DNA from: Fragilaria crotonensis
Taxonomy: Eukaryota; Bacillariophyta; Fragilariophyceae; Fragilariales; Fragilariaceae
Direction: 5' to 3'
Assembly (NCBI GenBank): GCA_022925895.1
Contig: JAKSYS010000364.1
Span: 1 to 60,996, forward strand
DNA length: 60,996 nt
Each line of letters begins with the position of its first letter. The stretch's first letter is position 1. The translations under genes and the position numbers were made by a program. Shown one piece after another: positions 41,459 to 52,086 of the stretch. The notes below the pieces were generated by a model that saw nothing but the letters and a program-made list of their open reading frames with translations, had not been told where the DNA came from and did not search any database.

Positions 41459-44400
41459 AATGTAGCAGCAACGCGTCTTGTATCAATGCTGCCGACTATG
41501 AAGAATGATGGCATCCTTGTAATGACACAGCCAATAAATCTAGTCTATCAGATCCACCTCTTGCGCATGACCGTCAACCTTTCCAGCATCCTGTGGAAGT
41601 CTTCAAGGCTTTCATATCGTTGCCTTGCAAAGGTAACGATATTCATGGTTGAGTTGCTTGAATTCATTGCGGTTGTCTATGTGGAGTCGTCAGGTGCACA
41701 TTGCGAGTGTGGTTGGTTGTTTTGTCCAAAATATATGATGTTTACGCAGACCATTGCCTGCGAATCCTCATGACCGCCTTCACCAGGATCCTGTTGAAGT
41801 CAATTCGCATCACTCCTTTAGACTTGTCCTGTGTCCTCCGAGTATGGCATTATTCTGAAGCCTGCGACAAAACTATAGGAGTAGAACACTATCGACTGTC
41901 GGCTGTTTGCTACGTGAGTAAATGCATTGGTCATCAATCATCACATTTCTCGCCAGATGAGCCTTGCATTCGAGCTGTACCAGGCCTGAAAGCCTTTCCG
42001 CTTCAGCAATCCGTTGCCGACCGTGTGGTGGAGAATCGTCAGTCTTGACATTTTTTCCTCCCGTGACCGGCTCTGCCGGAAGGAGGAGATGCTGGCACTC
42101 TTGGTGCTGTACCATATCTACCATGACCCGCTGCTTGGCCCCGTGTCTCTCTTGCATCTCCAGCTGTAGTACACTGAGAGTTTCTCAACTCCAAGTCCAG
42201 CAATTACAATTAAGAAATCACCATACTGGCAGCATGCAGCATGCAATCCTCATCATATGATACTTGGAGATCCAAGTGGTGTGTGAATCCTTCAGCATTG
42301 TGAACTACTTGTACCTATTCAAAAAATCTAGAGCACAAAAAACAGCTCACAACGGCCATAAGGATGCTTACCAGCATACATGAATTCACACATTGAATAT
42401 TCCTTTGACCATTTTGAGACAGACAAAGAGTATGTATGTGATTTTCATCATGGTATGTTTATTGTGAGTATGGGCAAGCGCTTTATTCGAAGAGTGTTTT
42501 GTTGACACTGCATATTTTATCCCTTCGACATTAGCTAAAATGGATAGATGTGTGGCAGATTTTACATCAAACCCTCCAAAAGCTGCTAGGGTTTGGTACA
42601 AAATCTAGGACCCCATAGAAACTTCCTTGGTAAATGCCATGAAATCTTTTGCAATCAGACTGTGCCTGCGTTTCAACTGAATGCAATCTATGGTTTGTCA
42701 TCTTCTTCTCTTTTTGCTACCTTCAATTCAGAATTGACGATGCCTCGGTCAAAGTCTAAACACACCTATGGCCCTTGCAGGGTTTTCATGAGCCTCTCAA
42801 TCTTGGAGTACCGCAATTCCTGCTTCCTCATCAAACACCTGCAGGAGCAGGATCAGATGCCGAATTCTCCTCATCAACGGTGACAGCGGTGTCAGTTGCT
42901 TTGTTGTCTTGGTTGTTTTGCCCAATATGATGCAACAACATACAATGATCTGGCACTTGATGCAAACTCTCAAATTTCCCCTTGTCAGCAGATATGTAGC
43001 TTGGTCTGGTGCAGTCTTCAACAAGCTGCTTGAAGTGGTCACAGCCAAATTCTCTTGACACTGGTACACATTGGCAATGAGCAAGCCTATGCATGATTCC
43101 AGCTGTATTTGACACCTTAAACAGTAAACTCTGCATGGAAGTTTGCACATTCGCAATACTGTTTGCATGAGCCCAGCAGCTGTACTCGATACCTTACTCT
43201 GCATGGAACGCAGTTGTCAACAATATTATTTCTACTCACAGTTGCATTGCTTAAGTGTTGCAGTGCCATTTTTTCCTCCTTGAAGTCTCTGGAATTCACC
43301 AGCATTCATTTTACAAAGCAAGTATTCTAAGGCAGCCAGTCATCGAACATTTTTTGGCCCATCAAGCAATTGTGTACTATTTGTCTAGCTTGTCACTGTT
43401 GTTCTTTCCACTTTACATAGAACCTGCAATAGAACCTTTAGATGGGCCTGCCGTCCTGGATTTATGACTTTCCTTTACGTGGTACTCTGCACTATCCCAC
43501 TCGTTTAGTAGGAGACTCTTTGAGATCTTTTTCTTGAAGATCCATCTTGCTTGCTGGCTGACGTGTGACCCCCTTGTCATTCACGCTAGCAAACAGCTGC
43601 TTCTTTCATCATTCAGTGACGTTGTTTCCTCTTCCTGTCATTGATCATGATGTCACACTTTCATTTGCTCAAGGGCCACGTAGCTACCATGGACCAAAAC
43701 CTTTTCCTTTGTACTTGAGATTTTGAGTATCACCAACTTTCAGTACACGTGAGTACGGACCCAGGCATCCCTCTTCTTGTTGAATAATAACTGTGTCTCT
43801 CATCTGCATTTGTGCTCTGCCGTAACATTCCTCCTTTACAATGTTGAGACCGCTGAAGCAGGATCCATCTTGTTGTGAGCATGACCCTGACTGTGATCAT
43901 CAAGCAAAAACCAAAATATTCATTATCTGCCTGGGAAAAGAAATTGTAAACAGTCCATGACTTCCTTGAATTGAAGCAGGCTCATGTGGACACTTGTTCC
44001 TGTATGCTTTACTATCATGGTCCATTATATAAGTTCGAGCTGCAATTCTGTGAAGATTTGCGTGTTTGTGATTCCATGGATTTAGCATGCTGCTTGTGAG
44101 GCAATTTTAATCCTTCCAATCCCACTGCTTTCTGAATTGCTGGTTTCTACTAACTCTGCTTTTGTTAGTACTCTACAGAAGCCAAACTCTCGGCTTACGA
44201 AGCAGATAGTAAGTGATCATGTCTGCAAAGGTGGCGACAGTTTTGGCAATTTACCAAGACATTGGTTGACAATGAATTGAATCCAAGGAATGCTGTATTC
44301 AACAATAAATTTTTCTCCTTGGCTTGTTTTGGACATATGACAAAGAAATGCAAGGATATGAAACAATGTGGTGTTGAAGCTCTAGTATTGAAGCAAACTT

Positions 44401-45599
44401 GTGCAGAGACTTGCTTACCAACACTCAACACAAGGCAGAAATAGAGCTTGCTACTAATTACTATGTGCTGGAGAAGCTGCCATGGTTCAATCTCATAGTC
44501 ATGATGAATATTAGGATAGACCTACAATTGGCTCCGTTGGGGTGGTGGCTGACAACGCCGCCTGCGATGATGCAAATAACACCACCAAATCATGGGGCAC
44601 CGTTGAAGCAAAAAGCTCAGATGCTCTGAGATCAAGCGGTGGCTAATGAAAAACCTTCCAGCCGGTTCACCAGTTGTGTGTGGTGCTGCTTGACTTTGAC
44701 CGCACCTTTGTCCATTCTGAGTTGAGGAATGCAAAGATTGAGGATTGTGAAGACCCATGGATCCAAATTGCCTTCGGGTTCTCGTCAGGTTTCTATTAGT
44801 CCTTGCTGCGAAAAAGTTGTGTACGCTTGTAAGAAAGGATGGCTAGAGGATTGCGTTAGTTCCTTTGAGGAAACTGGTTTGAATTGATAAATAACATACA
44901 GGTCAGGATGACAAGAATGTCTTCATCAATAATGAATTCATCATATCTGTATTCGTACATGTACTTTTCGAAGGAACGACTTCGTAAAAAATGATTTCAG
45001 ACTCCTATTTGCAAGCAAGGAGAAGCACCCACAATTGAACAAAGAAACGACGCTCATTTTCGTGTACACTTAACAATATTCTTGATACATTGTTCTGCCA
45101 AACAGACTGAAATATGACAGCACAGGCTGGAAGGTCTGTTGTCAGCCAATATAGGGTAGAAGTTGACAGAGGCCATAAAATGATGAAATGATCATTCAAA
45201 CTCGTTCACTGGTATATCATGTTATAAATGCATCTTTATTATTCAAAATTCAATTCACATGTCATGACATTTCGGTGAAATGCCAGGCTTAACTCTCTTA
45301 CCCTCTGAAAGTTTGCAATCTTTTCTGAATGGAGGGAGAAGTTCGTATGACTTACAACTAGTACAATAAACCAGATGGTACCTGTTACTCCATCTGTCCC
45401 ATAAAATGCTCACTTTCCATTGTGCAAAGAAAATGTGTTGGGGTTCTTGATTATTGTTTGCATGGCCTTGCATGGTCCCATGGTACAAGCACTGTTAGAT
45501 GAAGACATGGAGGGCAATTTCTTATACTCACATAGTAGTCAACAAAAAGTATACAATAAAAAATCTGCAGGTGATTATAATGAAACTCCAACAGAAAAG
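41459..45599. other. Decayed repeat region between the two ClC copies
   Basis: About 4.1 kb. The first 150 bp resemble the sequence after copy 2, so they belong to the duplication. The rest has many stops in all frames. On the minus strand some stretches still read as protein, such as AQMQMRDTVIIQQEEGCLGP and KYKGKGFGPW (about 43690-43840), but I cannot assign a family. It is probably a mixture of old transposons. No intact gene or terminal repeat was recognised. Confidence 0.45.
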
Positions 45600-46330
45600 A
45601 GTCTGTATGTGATCATTTATAAACTCCAAGAAAAATTTCCATGGGTCTTGCTTTGCATGCATGTTGAACTCTTGCTCACCTGATGGTATATGGGCAGTGG
45701 CACCTTCATGTTGAATGAGGAATCTTTGATTCTGTTGGTCTGGTCACTTGAGTTTGATTTCAGGAATCAGCACATTCTCTATCAAAACAGCCAATCTGGC
45801 ATTATATGTCGCAATTGCAGGTCACTACTCTTGGCACAGTTTCTCCTCTATTTCAATGAACACTCCTTCATTGTACAATGCTGGTTTGTTCAACAAAAGG
45901 TAAAATTCCAATTTTGCCATCAAACATGCTATTGCCAGGAGTGGGGTCAAAGTGAGCGCAAGCAATTGAAACATAAGCTTGATCAAATGATCTCTGTTTT
46001 TGTGCATTTTTTCTGACAGAATCTCATGTGTTGCAACACAGCATGTCATCTCCTCTCACTTATTGAGAACCATTTCATAACGGTGTACCAAATCATAGGA
46101 GTGGTGACACACCACGTCATGATCAATTGCATCTACCGTTAACACTGTGTACAGTACATGCTGCATTTTGTGTCCTTCAGTTAGCAATTTCTTCACAACA
46201 ATAGACACAGGCTTACTACCTACTCTCAATCATTTTCTCCAAATCCTGAAGATTGTAGACTTCAGAATACCCAAAACTCCAGCCAAACTATGAATTGCGA
46301 ATCTCATTTTCAATCCCACTTCAGCTTAGC
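45600..46330 (-). pseudogene. Decayed mariner/Tc1-like transposase
   Basis: Read on the minus strand in several frames, the fragments follow the order of a stramenopile mariner-like transposase. First comes a helix-turn-helix, HSLAGVLGILKSTIFRIW (about 46300), and then KPVSIVVKKLLTEGHKMQHV. KMHKNRDHLIKLMFQ and FDGKIGILPFVEQ (about 45930) follow, then IPEIKL and FLIQHEGATAHI (about 45700), which corresponds to the second catalytic Asp region with Glu in place of Asp. Many stops and frame changes show it is long dead. A TA-flanked, GGGCGGATGAGG-containing end near 46680-46710 may be its terminal repeat. Confidence 0.5.
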
Positions 46331-46924
46331 GCAAGAATTACCTTTTTCAAAGGCAATGGTATCCAGGAATGAACAATTTGGATATTGATAATGGCCAATT
46401 AGCGAGTCTGTGCTGCCACACCTTCCACTGTGATCCACAATGGAGCGCTGTGCAGTAGAAGTTATCATCCTGCGCTCAAATATAGGATCATTGTTTTTGA
46501 CAGAGAAAAGTGAGGTCGAGCGAAACAATCCTTTTTTTTGACGTGAGATTTCGCTTCTTCAGTCCAAGCGGTGGAGGTGATTGACAATTGACAGTGTATG
46601 GGGGGCGGGGTCCATGGTGATGAGATTTTACAAAAACATGAAGGGACCACTGTTTTGACGACTGAAAAACGCAAATATGGGGACATAAAACCTCATCCGC
46701 CCGTATTTTTAATACAGTATACACAAAGCATGAAAAGCTCTCATTTTACAGATGTATGCAGTATTTGAAATTTGAATGACATGAAGTTTTGGTACTGTAG
46801 AATGCCAGATTTTTTCTAAATGGGGTGGTGTCTCTTCTATTTCTTCTTTTTTTGTGACAGAGGAAGCAAGTACTAGCAACAGAGTAATCGGAGTTCTACT
46901 AGAGCTAGCTCTAGCTAGTAGTAA

Positions 46925-48620
46925 CAACTAAAAGTCCATGATCTGACGTCGGAGCAACGTACTCCGAATACAATCTTCCCATTTTCCGACGAGGAGAACA
47001 ACAATATGGCGAACATCGATGCCGAAGACAATGAGGATTCAGATCGCCAAGTGGATGCCGGGGATGGTCGAGTGAGATCCGAAATATATATTTTGACGCA
47101 AGCCGTTTTTATTGGAATTCTCTCCGGTTGGTCAGTCGGAATCTTCAAGCTGTCGATCGACGCCGTTCGCCGATTCGCATATGGATCAGTACTTGCACAG
47201 ACACCATTCCTGTATCCCCTCATTCCAGCAATGGGAGGATTACATGTGGGGTTGTTGGCGCTCTTGGGATCCTTTCCACCTGGGTTGCGAGGCACAGTGC
47301 AAGCTGTCGATGCACAATCTGAATTGGCCTCTCGACAGCACGACCGGAAGGGCAGTCTAGCCTTCCTAAGGAAAGCCATCGCAGCCGTCTTTTCACTGGG
47401 AACTGGGTGCTCCCTAGGCCCGGAAGGTCCTTCGGTTGAGATAGGAATGTCGATGAGTCGCATCTTTATCGACCAACTTCCGATCGAGGGCAAATTTCGC
47501 TCAAAGAAGATGCACGCTCGACTTCTTTTGGCTTGTGGCGCCGCCGCTGGAGTCGCGGCTGGTTTTAATGCTCCTATTGCCGGTGTGTTTTTTGCGCTCG
47601 AAATCGTGCAAGGTGCCTTCGCCGACCTGGACAAGAGCCAAGAGACCATTGCGACTGCCACCTCCGGCAACATTTCAGCCATTCTGCTATCCTCGGTCCT
47701 GTCAGCACTCATAGCCAAGGCGCTCTTGGGCGATCACCTTATATTTGAATTACAGGAGTATACTCTACGCACACCGCTGCTAGAGTTGCCTATGTATCTG
47801 ATGCTTGGCGTCTTATCTGGACTTGTTGCCTTCGGATTTAGTCAGGCCACGGCCATTTCCAAACGTATCTTCCAAGGAAAAGTGGGACCTGCATGCCTCC
47901 GAAAAGTCGTTGACGAGCTGCCAGCTCCTGCCAAGCCAGTCATCGGAGGCCTCGTTTGCGGCCTCGTTGGTCTGGTGTTTCCTCAGATTCTCTTCTTCGG
48001 ATACGAAACACTCAATGGATTGTTGGCAAATAGTTCATTGCACACGACCTTGTTGCTGTCGCTTCTAGTTGTCAAGGTTGGAACGACTGCTATTTCTGTT
48101 GGGAGCGGGCTAGTCGGAGGTACCTTTGCTCCCTCGCTCTTCATGGGTGGCATGGTGGGTGCTTCCTTTCACAACATTATGAGCTCAATTTTCCACTTGG
48201 CCTCTGGAACGGACGCGCTTCGACTCATGTCTGGAGGCCCTCGGTTGGAATTGGCCGATGTCCCAGCCTATGCCATGGTTGGAGCCGCAAGCGTCCTGGC
48301 TGCACTTTTTCGAGCACCCTTGACAGCTAGTTTGCTCCTCTTTGAACTTTCGCGAGATTATGATGTTATTCTTCCTCTGATGGCCTCTGCTGGCGTGGCA
48401 TCGCTAGTGAATGATTTGGTGGAACAGAAGTTTGAGCGAACGACGCGAGACCCCGACGCCGCGAGTTGGGGTGCTTCATGCTGAAAGCGAGGATTCAAAT
48501 TGAAATGCAGCTGCGCTGCGATACCTCTTTCGGATCAAATGCTGCGGAAAAGGAAGGACGATGGTATCCACGTCATCCTTGTACCCATGACTATACTGGT
48601 ATTCTATCGAATCCACCTCT
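46925..48620 (+). repeat. Duplicated ClC segment (second copy)
   Basis: This interval is clearly homologous at nucleotide level to about 39925-41580. The similarity covers the whole ClC core, the short coding-like stretch just before the ATG at 47006, and about 100-150 bp after the stop codon. It does not include the signal-peptide region of copy 1. The copies are in the same orientation with about 5.4 kb of repeat debris between them. Confidence 0.8.
47006..48484 (+). CDS. ClC chloride channel/exchanger, copy 2, lacking the leader
   Basis: A 492-residue frame from the ATG at 47006. It is nearly identical to copy 1 from RVRSEIYILTQ onward, including GTGCSLGPEGPSVEIG, AAGFNAPIAGVFFALE and GSGLVGGTFAPSLFMGG, so the transport core looks intact. 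The N-terminus differs: the signal peptide is gone. The sequence before the ATG stays homologous and open back to a TAA near 46921, without a start codon. Either the leader sits in an unseen upstream exon, or copy 2 lost it when duplicated and would be mis-targeted or inactive. The reading frame has no disabling change, and substitutions relative to copy 1 are mostly silent or conservative, suggesting selection or a recent origin. Confidence 0.8.
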   Translation: MANIDAEDNEDSDRQVDAGDGRVRSEIYILTQAVFIGILSGWSVGIFKLSIDAVRRFAYGSVLAQTPFLYPLIPAMGGLHVGLLALLGSFPPGLRGTVQAVDAQSELASRQHDRKGSLAFLRKAIAAVFSLGTGCSLGPEGPSVEIGMSMSRIFIDQLPIEGKFRSKKMHARLLLACGAAAGVAAGFNAPIAGVFFALEIVQGAFADLDKSQETIATATSGNISAILLSSVLSALIAKALLGDHLIFELQEYTLRTPLLELPMYLMLGVLSGLVAFGFSQATAISKRIFQGKVGPACLRKVVDELPAPAKPVIGGLVCGLVGLVFPQILFFGYETLNGLLANSSLHTTLLLSLLVVKVGTTAISVGSGLVGGTFAPSLFMGGMVGASFHNIMSSIFHLASGTDALRLMSGGPRLELADVPAYAMVGAASVLAALFRAPLTASLLLFELSRDYDVILPLMASAGVASLVNDLVEQKFERTTRDPDAASWGASC

Positions 48621-49289
48621 TGCAGATGGCATCCAAAACAAATCAACCAACATCCCTGCGAGAGGACACAAAAAAGGGTGCCAAGGAGTCAGTGTCTTAA
48701 AAGGTGATTGGTATTCTTGATAGATCAAGTTTGATCGATTCCCGTCGTCGGGATGCAGTCTCCAGCAAAAGGTTGTATCATATCCTAAGTAGCAAAAATG
48801 GGTTTTTCGAGATTTGGCTGGCATTCCTTGAACTCCACCTCGTGTACCACGTGCAAGAACTCCGAGCATTGGTCGTAAATTCAGGCAGACAAATAGAGTA
48901 GAGTAGTGAAAAAAACCAATTCTACTGTATGTACATCCATGTCCTCCGCATTCGTCAAGAGGAGACGAGTTTATAGAAAAGTATGGAAAATGCTTGGAAG
49001 CGTTATTCATCCAAAAAAATTGCACAGCAAATGGACATAGCTCCACATGGCACCGAACATAATTGCCATAAGTGTAGTACTTGTAGCTATTCAAAGGATA
49101 TTGAGGTCCTTTTTGGTAGAGGTAATGAAAATTACACAATTAATAATTTATACATAGAGTGAATCAAATTCTTCAATGGCTCGAAGCCATTTTTTTGTGC
49201 TACAATTGTATTAGGTCTTGGGTCTGGTGTCTGGTGCCTGTTAGTACCAGGTAGTTTCGTAGCGTAGTGGGAGTCAATTGCTAGATAGT
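48485..49289. other. Spacer between ClC copy 2 and the Copia element
   Basis: About 800 bp. The first 130 bp match the 3' flank of ClC copy 1. A 182-codon minus-strand open frame (48591-49139) begins with TTG and shows no domain; I do not support it as a gene. Confidence 0.45.
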
Positions 49290-49406
49290 TGTTAAAGATC
49301 TACTGTCACTCTGTCACACTGTTACTCGTAATTACTGTAAGGTTAAAAACCATACGGTAATACGATAGACAGTCCTATATTCTTCTTAGCCTGTCCGTGA
49401 CCCGTT

Positions 49407-49434
49407 CCAGTAGTTCTGCGAATCAGAACTCTGG
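49407..49434 (+). other. Hairpin in the LTR
   Basis: CCAG-T-AGTTCTG, loop CGAAT, CAGAACT-CTGG: an 11-bp stem with one bulged T. The same stem is unchanged in the 3' LTR. Confidence 0.8.
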
Positions 49435-49502
49435 GTCCCGCGACCACGCAAGGAATTTAAATTATGTTGCCCTGAGTTTCCCTAAGTATTCAAATCTGTT
49501 AT

Positions 49503-49523
49503 GTTGTCAATTTTATTGACAAC
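49503..49523 (+). other. Hairpin in the LTR
   Basis: GTTGTCAAT, loop TTT, ATTGACAAC: a perfect 9-bp stem. In the 3' LTR two bases are missing but seven pairs remain. Confidence 0.8.
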
Positions 49524-49594
49524 ACAACTTTTACTATGGGATCCATAACTCAAACACCACTCAACAAGTGGGATTAAAGCAACATAACTTTTGT

Positions 49595-49621
49595 GAGACT
49601 CCAACTAATGTTGGAGATCTC
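49595..49621 (+). other. Hairpin in the LTR
   Basis: GAGA-CTCCAAC, loop TAAT, GTTGGAG-A-TCTC: an 11-bp stem with one bulge. The 3' LTR copy has lost one G and changed another, which weakens but does not abolish the stem. Confidence 0.75.
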
Positions 49622-49672
49622 ACTTTCATTTTTCATCTACATTTTAACTTATAATTTCCACAAACCAAAAAC

Positions 49673-49688
49673 AGTAAAGGCCTTTACT
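49673..49688 (+). other. Perfect 16-bp palindrome in the LTR
   Basis: AGTAAAGGCCTTTACT is fully self-complementary and identical in the 3' LTR. It lies about 50 bp before the ATG at 49736. Possible roles are a dimeric transcription-factor site or a dimerisation signal in the RNA. Confidence 0.85.
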
Positions 49689-49735
49689 ACTTAGTTCTAC
49701 ATCTTCTACATATTTGTAACAACAAATCTACCATC

Positions 49736-49987
49736 ATGGTCCACATCTTCAGGACTCCTACGCCCAAAGCTGGACGATCCGTCACGTTCGCTTCCTCTCC
49801 CGTCAAGTCCGACGGCAGACTTCTAGGTCCTACTAACCTTAAGTCTACCGTCGGCCAGTACTCGCGTACCGATCACACGAATACTGTCATGGTTGCTCGC
49901 CTCGTACCACCGGTCCAAGGCTCTACCGTCGAGGAAATACTCGACCAATGTCTCCGATCATTGGTCGAATCTACCTACGGCCGTTAA
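49736..49987 (+). CDS. Open frame starting inside the 5' LTR and crossing the primer-binding site
   Basis: An 83-codon frame from ATG 49736 (MVHIFRTPTPKAGRSVTF ...) crosses the LTR/internal boundary at 49889 and ends at a TAA at 49985-49987. The first 51 codons are in the LTR; in the 3' LTR a 2-base loss (CTCTCCCGTC to CTCTCGTC) breaks the same frame. The sequence is basic and Ser/Thr/Pro-rich, ending in TVEEILDQCLRSLVEST. It could be the true N-terminus of the element's first polyprotein, continued downstream through a frameshift, or a short leader peptide. No domain is recognised. Confidence 0.45.
   Translation: MVHIFRTPTPKAGRSVTFASSPVKSDGRLLGPTNLKSTVGQYSRTDHTNTVMVARLVPPVQGSTVEEILDQCLRSLVESTYGR
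49890..49904 (+). other. Primer-binding site
   Basis: TGGTTGCTCGCCTCG directly abuts the last CA of the 5' LTR. TGG pairs with the CCA tail of a tRNA, so the expected primer ends GCGAGCAACCA. I cannot name the tRNA from memory. Confidence 0.6.
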
Positions 49988-49989
49988 GA

Positions 49990-52086
49990 ACCTACGCTTA
50001 ACTGCTATTAATTTCCCTCGCCTTTTGGATTCGCCAGCAACGGATTTAAACTCACCCTTGAAGGCAACAGAACTTTCAAGCCCACCATGAGAACTTACCT
50101 CCGCCCTCCCTGCCCCTCGCGCCTCTAGGTCCGCCCCCAAAGGCGATAACCCTGACGCGTTCGACGCTAACGTCGACTACCCCGCCGAACTCGGCGCATC
50201 TCCTGTCCCTCCTGACACGCCCACCCATCCCGCCCTCTACAAAGGTGCCTAGCCTATGGATCTCCGAAGAAATCCAAGCTCCCTCCCGTGTCCGTTACAT
50301 CCCTTCTCCAACCACTACCCTGATGACGATCAGGACCTCCCAAACAACAAGAAGAAGAGGCGCACCTCTGAGAAAGGTCCCGCCTATTTTGACGTCTGCA
50401 AGTTAACCTCCGACGACATCGATGATATTATTGAAGAGGATCGCAACCTCCACCCCGACGAGCGCAAGCAGCAGGCTTTTGCAGCTCCACCACAGCAGGA
50501 CACTAAAGTTAGCCACAGGGCTACTTCTACCACCAAGAAGGCTGCAAAGATGCAGACCACTACAACCACAACTACCATGGGCAACTCCTACAACAAAATG
50601 GGCGAAACTACAAACAAAAACGGTCCAACTACCTTACCTGCTGCATCTACCAATGTTATGAGCAATAACATTGGACCTACTGATGTTATTACTACAGAGG
50701 AGCACACTACTACTGCCGCCAAGCGCCGCACTAACCCCAACAAACACAACGTAATCGATCTCACCGATGATACGAACGACTTGAAAACGCCCCAGAAAGC
50801 TCCAAATTCGCCTCCCACGCTCACCTACAAGTCCAGAGCCAACACTCCAAGCATTCCTACCGCAAAGTTACCACCTTGACCAACTTTGCCCAACCTGCTC
50901 ACAATCCAATTTTTCAAGCTCCCGGTGCATGAATCCATCTGGCTTCACCACCCTTCAGAAGACCTGCAAAGATCTCCATGACTGTCTCTTTGCTCATCTT
51001 TTAACCTTCCATTCCATCCTTCACCATCAAAGTATCAGCCTCCCTCAGCCAGAAAGCAACAACAGTGCCAGGAGAATCCAAAGAACCTCCCACACTCATC
51101 CACCCCAGTCATCCTGGCCTGGAGTCAGAAATCGCCACTTTTACCCACAGAATTGCTTCCTTCGGTTATACTCCAACCCTCACTGAGTTTACTGGCTTTC
51201 TACAGCATCATGATGACCTTGAAGACCTTGTCATAATTGCCATCAAGATGACTGGAGATGAACAGTTGATGCCCATTCTTGATTTGCTCATCCTCGTTCG
51301 CAGCGTAATCGGGCAACGAAACTCACACTCCGTGCCGCCAGCACACCGTATGGTCGACATCCTGGCCAAATTTGAGCGAATTCCGACAGATGGTTCTCGA
51401 GAAATGACTGTTCAAAATTTTCCTCGCCCCGCGCGTATTGGTGGACGTCGACAACTCTGCAGCCTCGCGAACGAAAACTATGACGTGTCATGACCGCAGC
51501 GCTGAACTCGGGACTCGTAATTTTGTGCCGAAACTCCAGATTCCGTTCAAACTCCCTTCGCGTCAATGCCACTGTCCCCGACAACCGCCGTATTCACAGT
51601 CCGTGTTATCCTGAGACACCGTCCCCGCGTCCCAACGTCAATGACCATTCTGCCGATGACGCATCCACTCGACCATTTTCCCAGCCCGCTTCGCCTACCG
51701 ATGACTCGTTTGATATCGACCCTTTGTCCACTTTGCACCACGCGGCCCCTAACTGCTGAAGAAAAGGCCTTGGAATCGTACTGTGATGATGATGATACTG
51801 TCGAGTTTACTGTCGTGGACGGTACGGCGATCCAATCCAGTCCACCCCAGTGTGCCTACAGAGCCCACAATCCCACTGATCCCAGCCTTTCCTCCACTTC
51901 CTTGAGTGTCCAGCATCCTGTTCCTATCAAATTGGAAGATTTACCCTCTTCCCTGACTCTGATTGTGCTGATGTTGGTGAAAATTATTACTCCCCCAGTG
52001 ATAATTCACCAACTAAGCCATCTGTTAACTTTTACCCTGCTTCTGACCCTGTTCCTGACCCTGAAGTCTTACCAGAAGTTGAAATC
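49990..52086 (+). pseudogene. Accessory region of the Copia element, frame-broken N-terminal part
   Basis: Protein-like stretches appear in alternating frames: SAPKGDNPDAFDANVDYPAE (about 50120), KKKRRTSEKGPAYFDVCKLT with DDIDDIIEEDRNLHPDERK (50256-50879 frame), VDILAKFERIPTDGSREMTV (about 51350), and Pro/Ser/Thr-rich segments. Codon composition (C-rich third positions) matches the rest of the element and differs from the AT-rich spacers. No known domain is recognised. Several indels probably broke one or two long frames. Confidence 0.4.

Larger units (their letters stand above)
49290..49889 (+). repeat. 5' LTR of the Copia element (600 bp)
   Basis: Bounded by TG and CA and repeated at 60403-60993. 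The start has three CTGTCAC/CTGTTAC words in a row. It contains several strong inverted repeats and the first 154 bases of an open frame starting at 49736. Confidence 0.93.

Noticed and set aside
46915-47718. A 267-codon open frame antisense to ClC copy 2 (and a 206-codon one at 40054-40674 antisense to copy 1)
   Set aside because: Both are mirror images of the conserved ClC coding strand; the sense frame has the family motifs, so the antisense openness is a codon-use by-product.
48591-49139. A 182-codon minus-strand open frame downstream of ClC copy 2
   Set aside because: It opens with TTG, has no recognisable motif, and runs through the decaying duplicated 3' flank.
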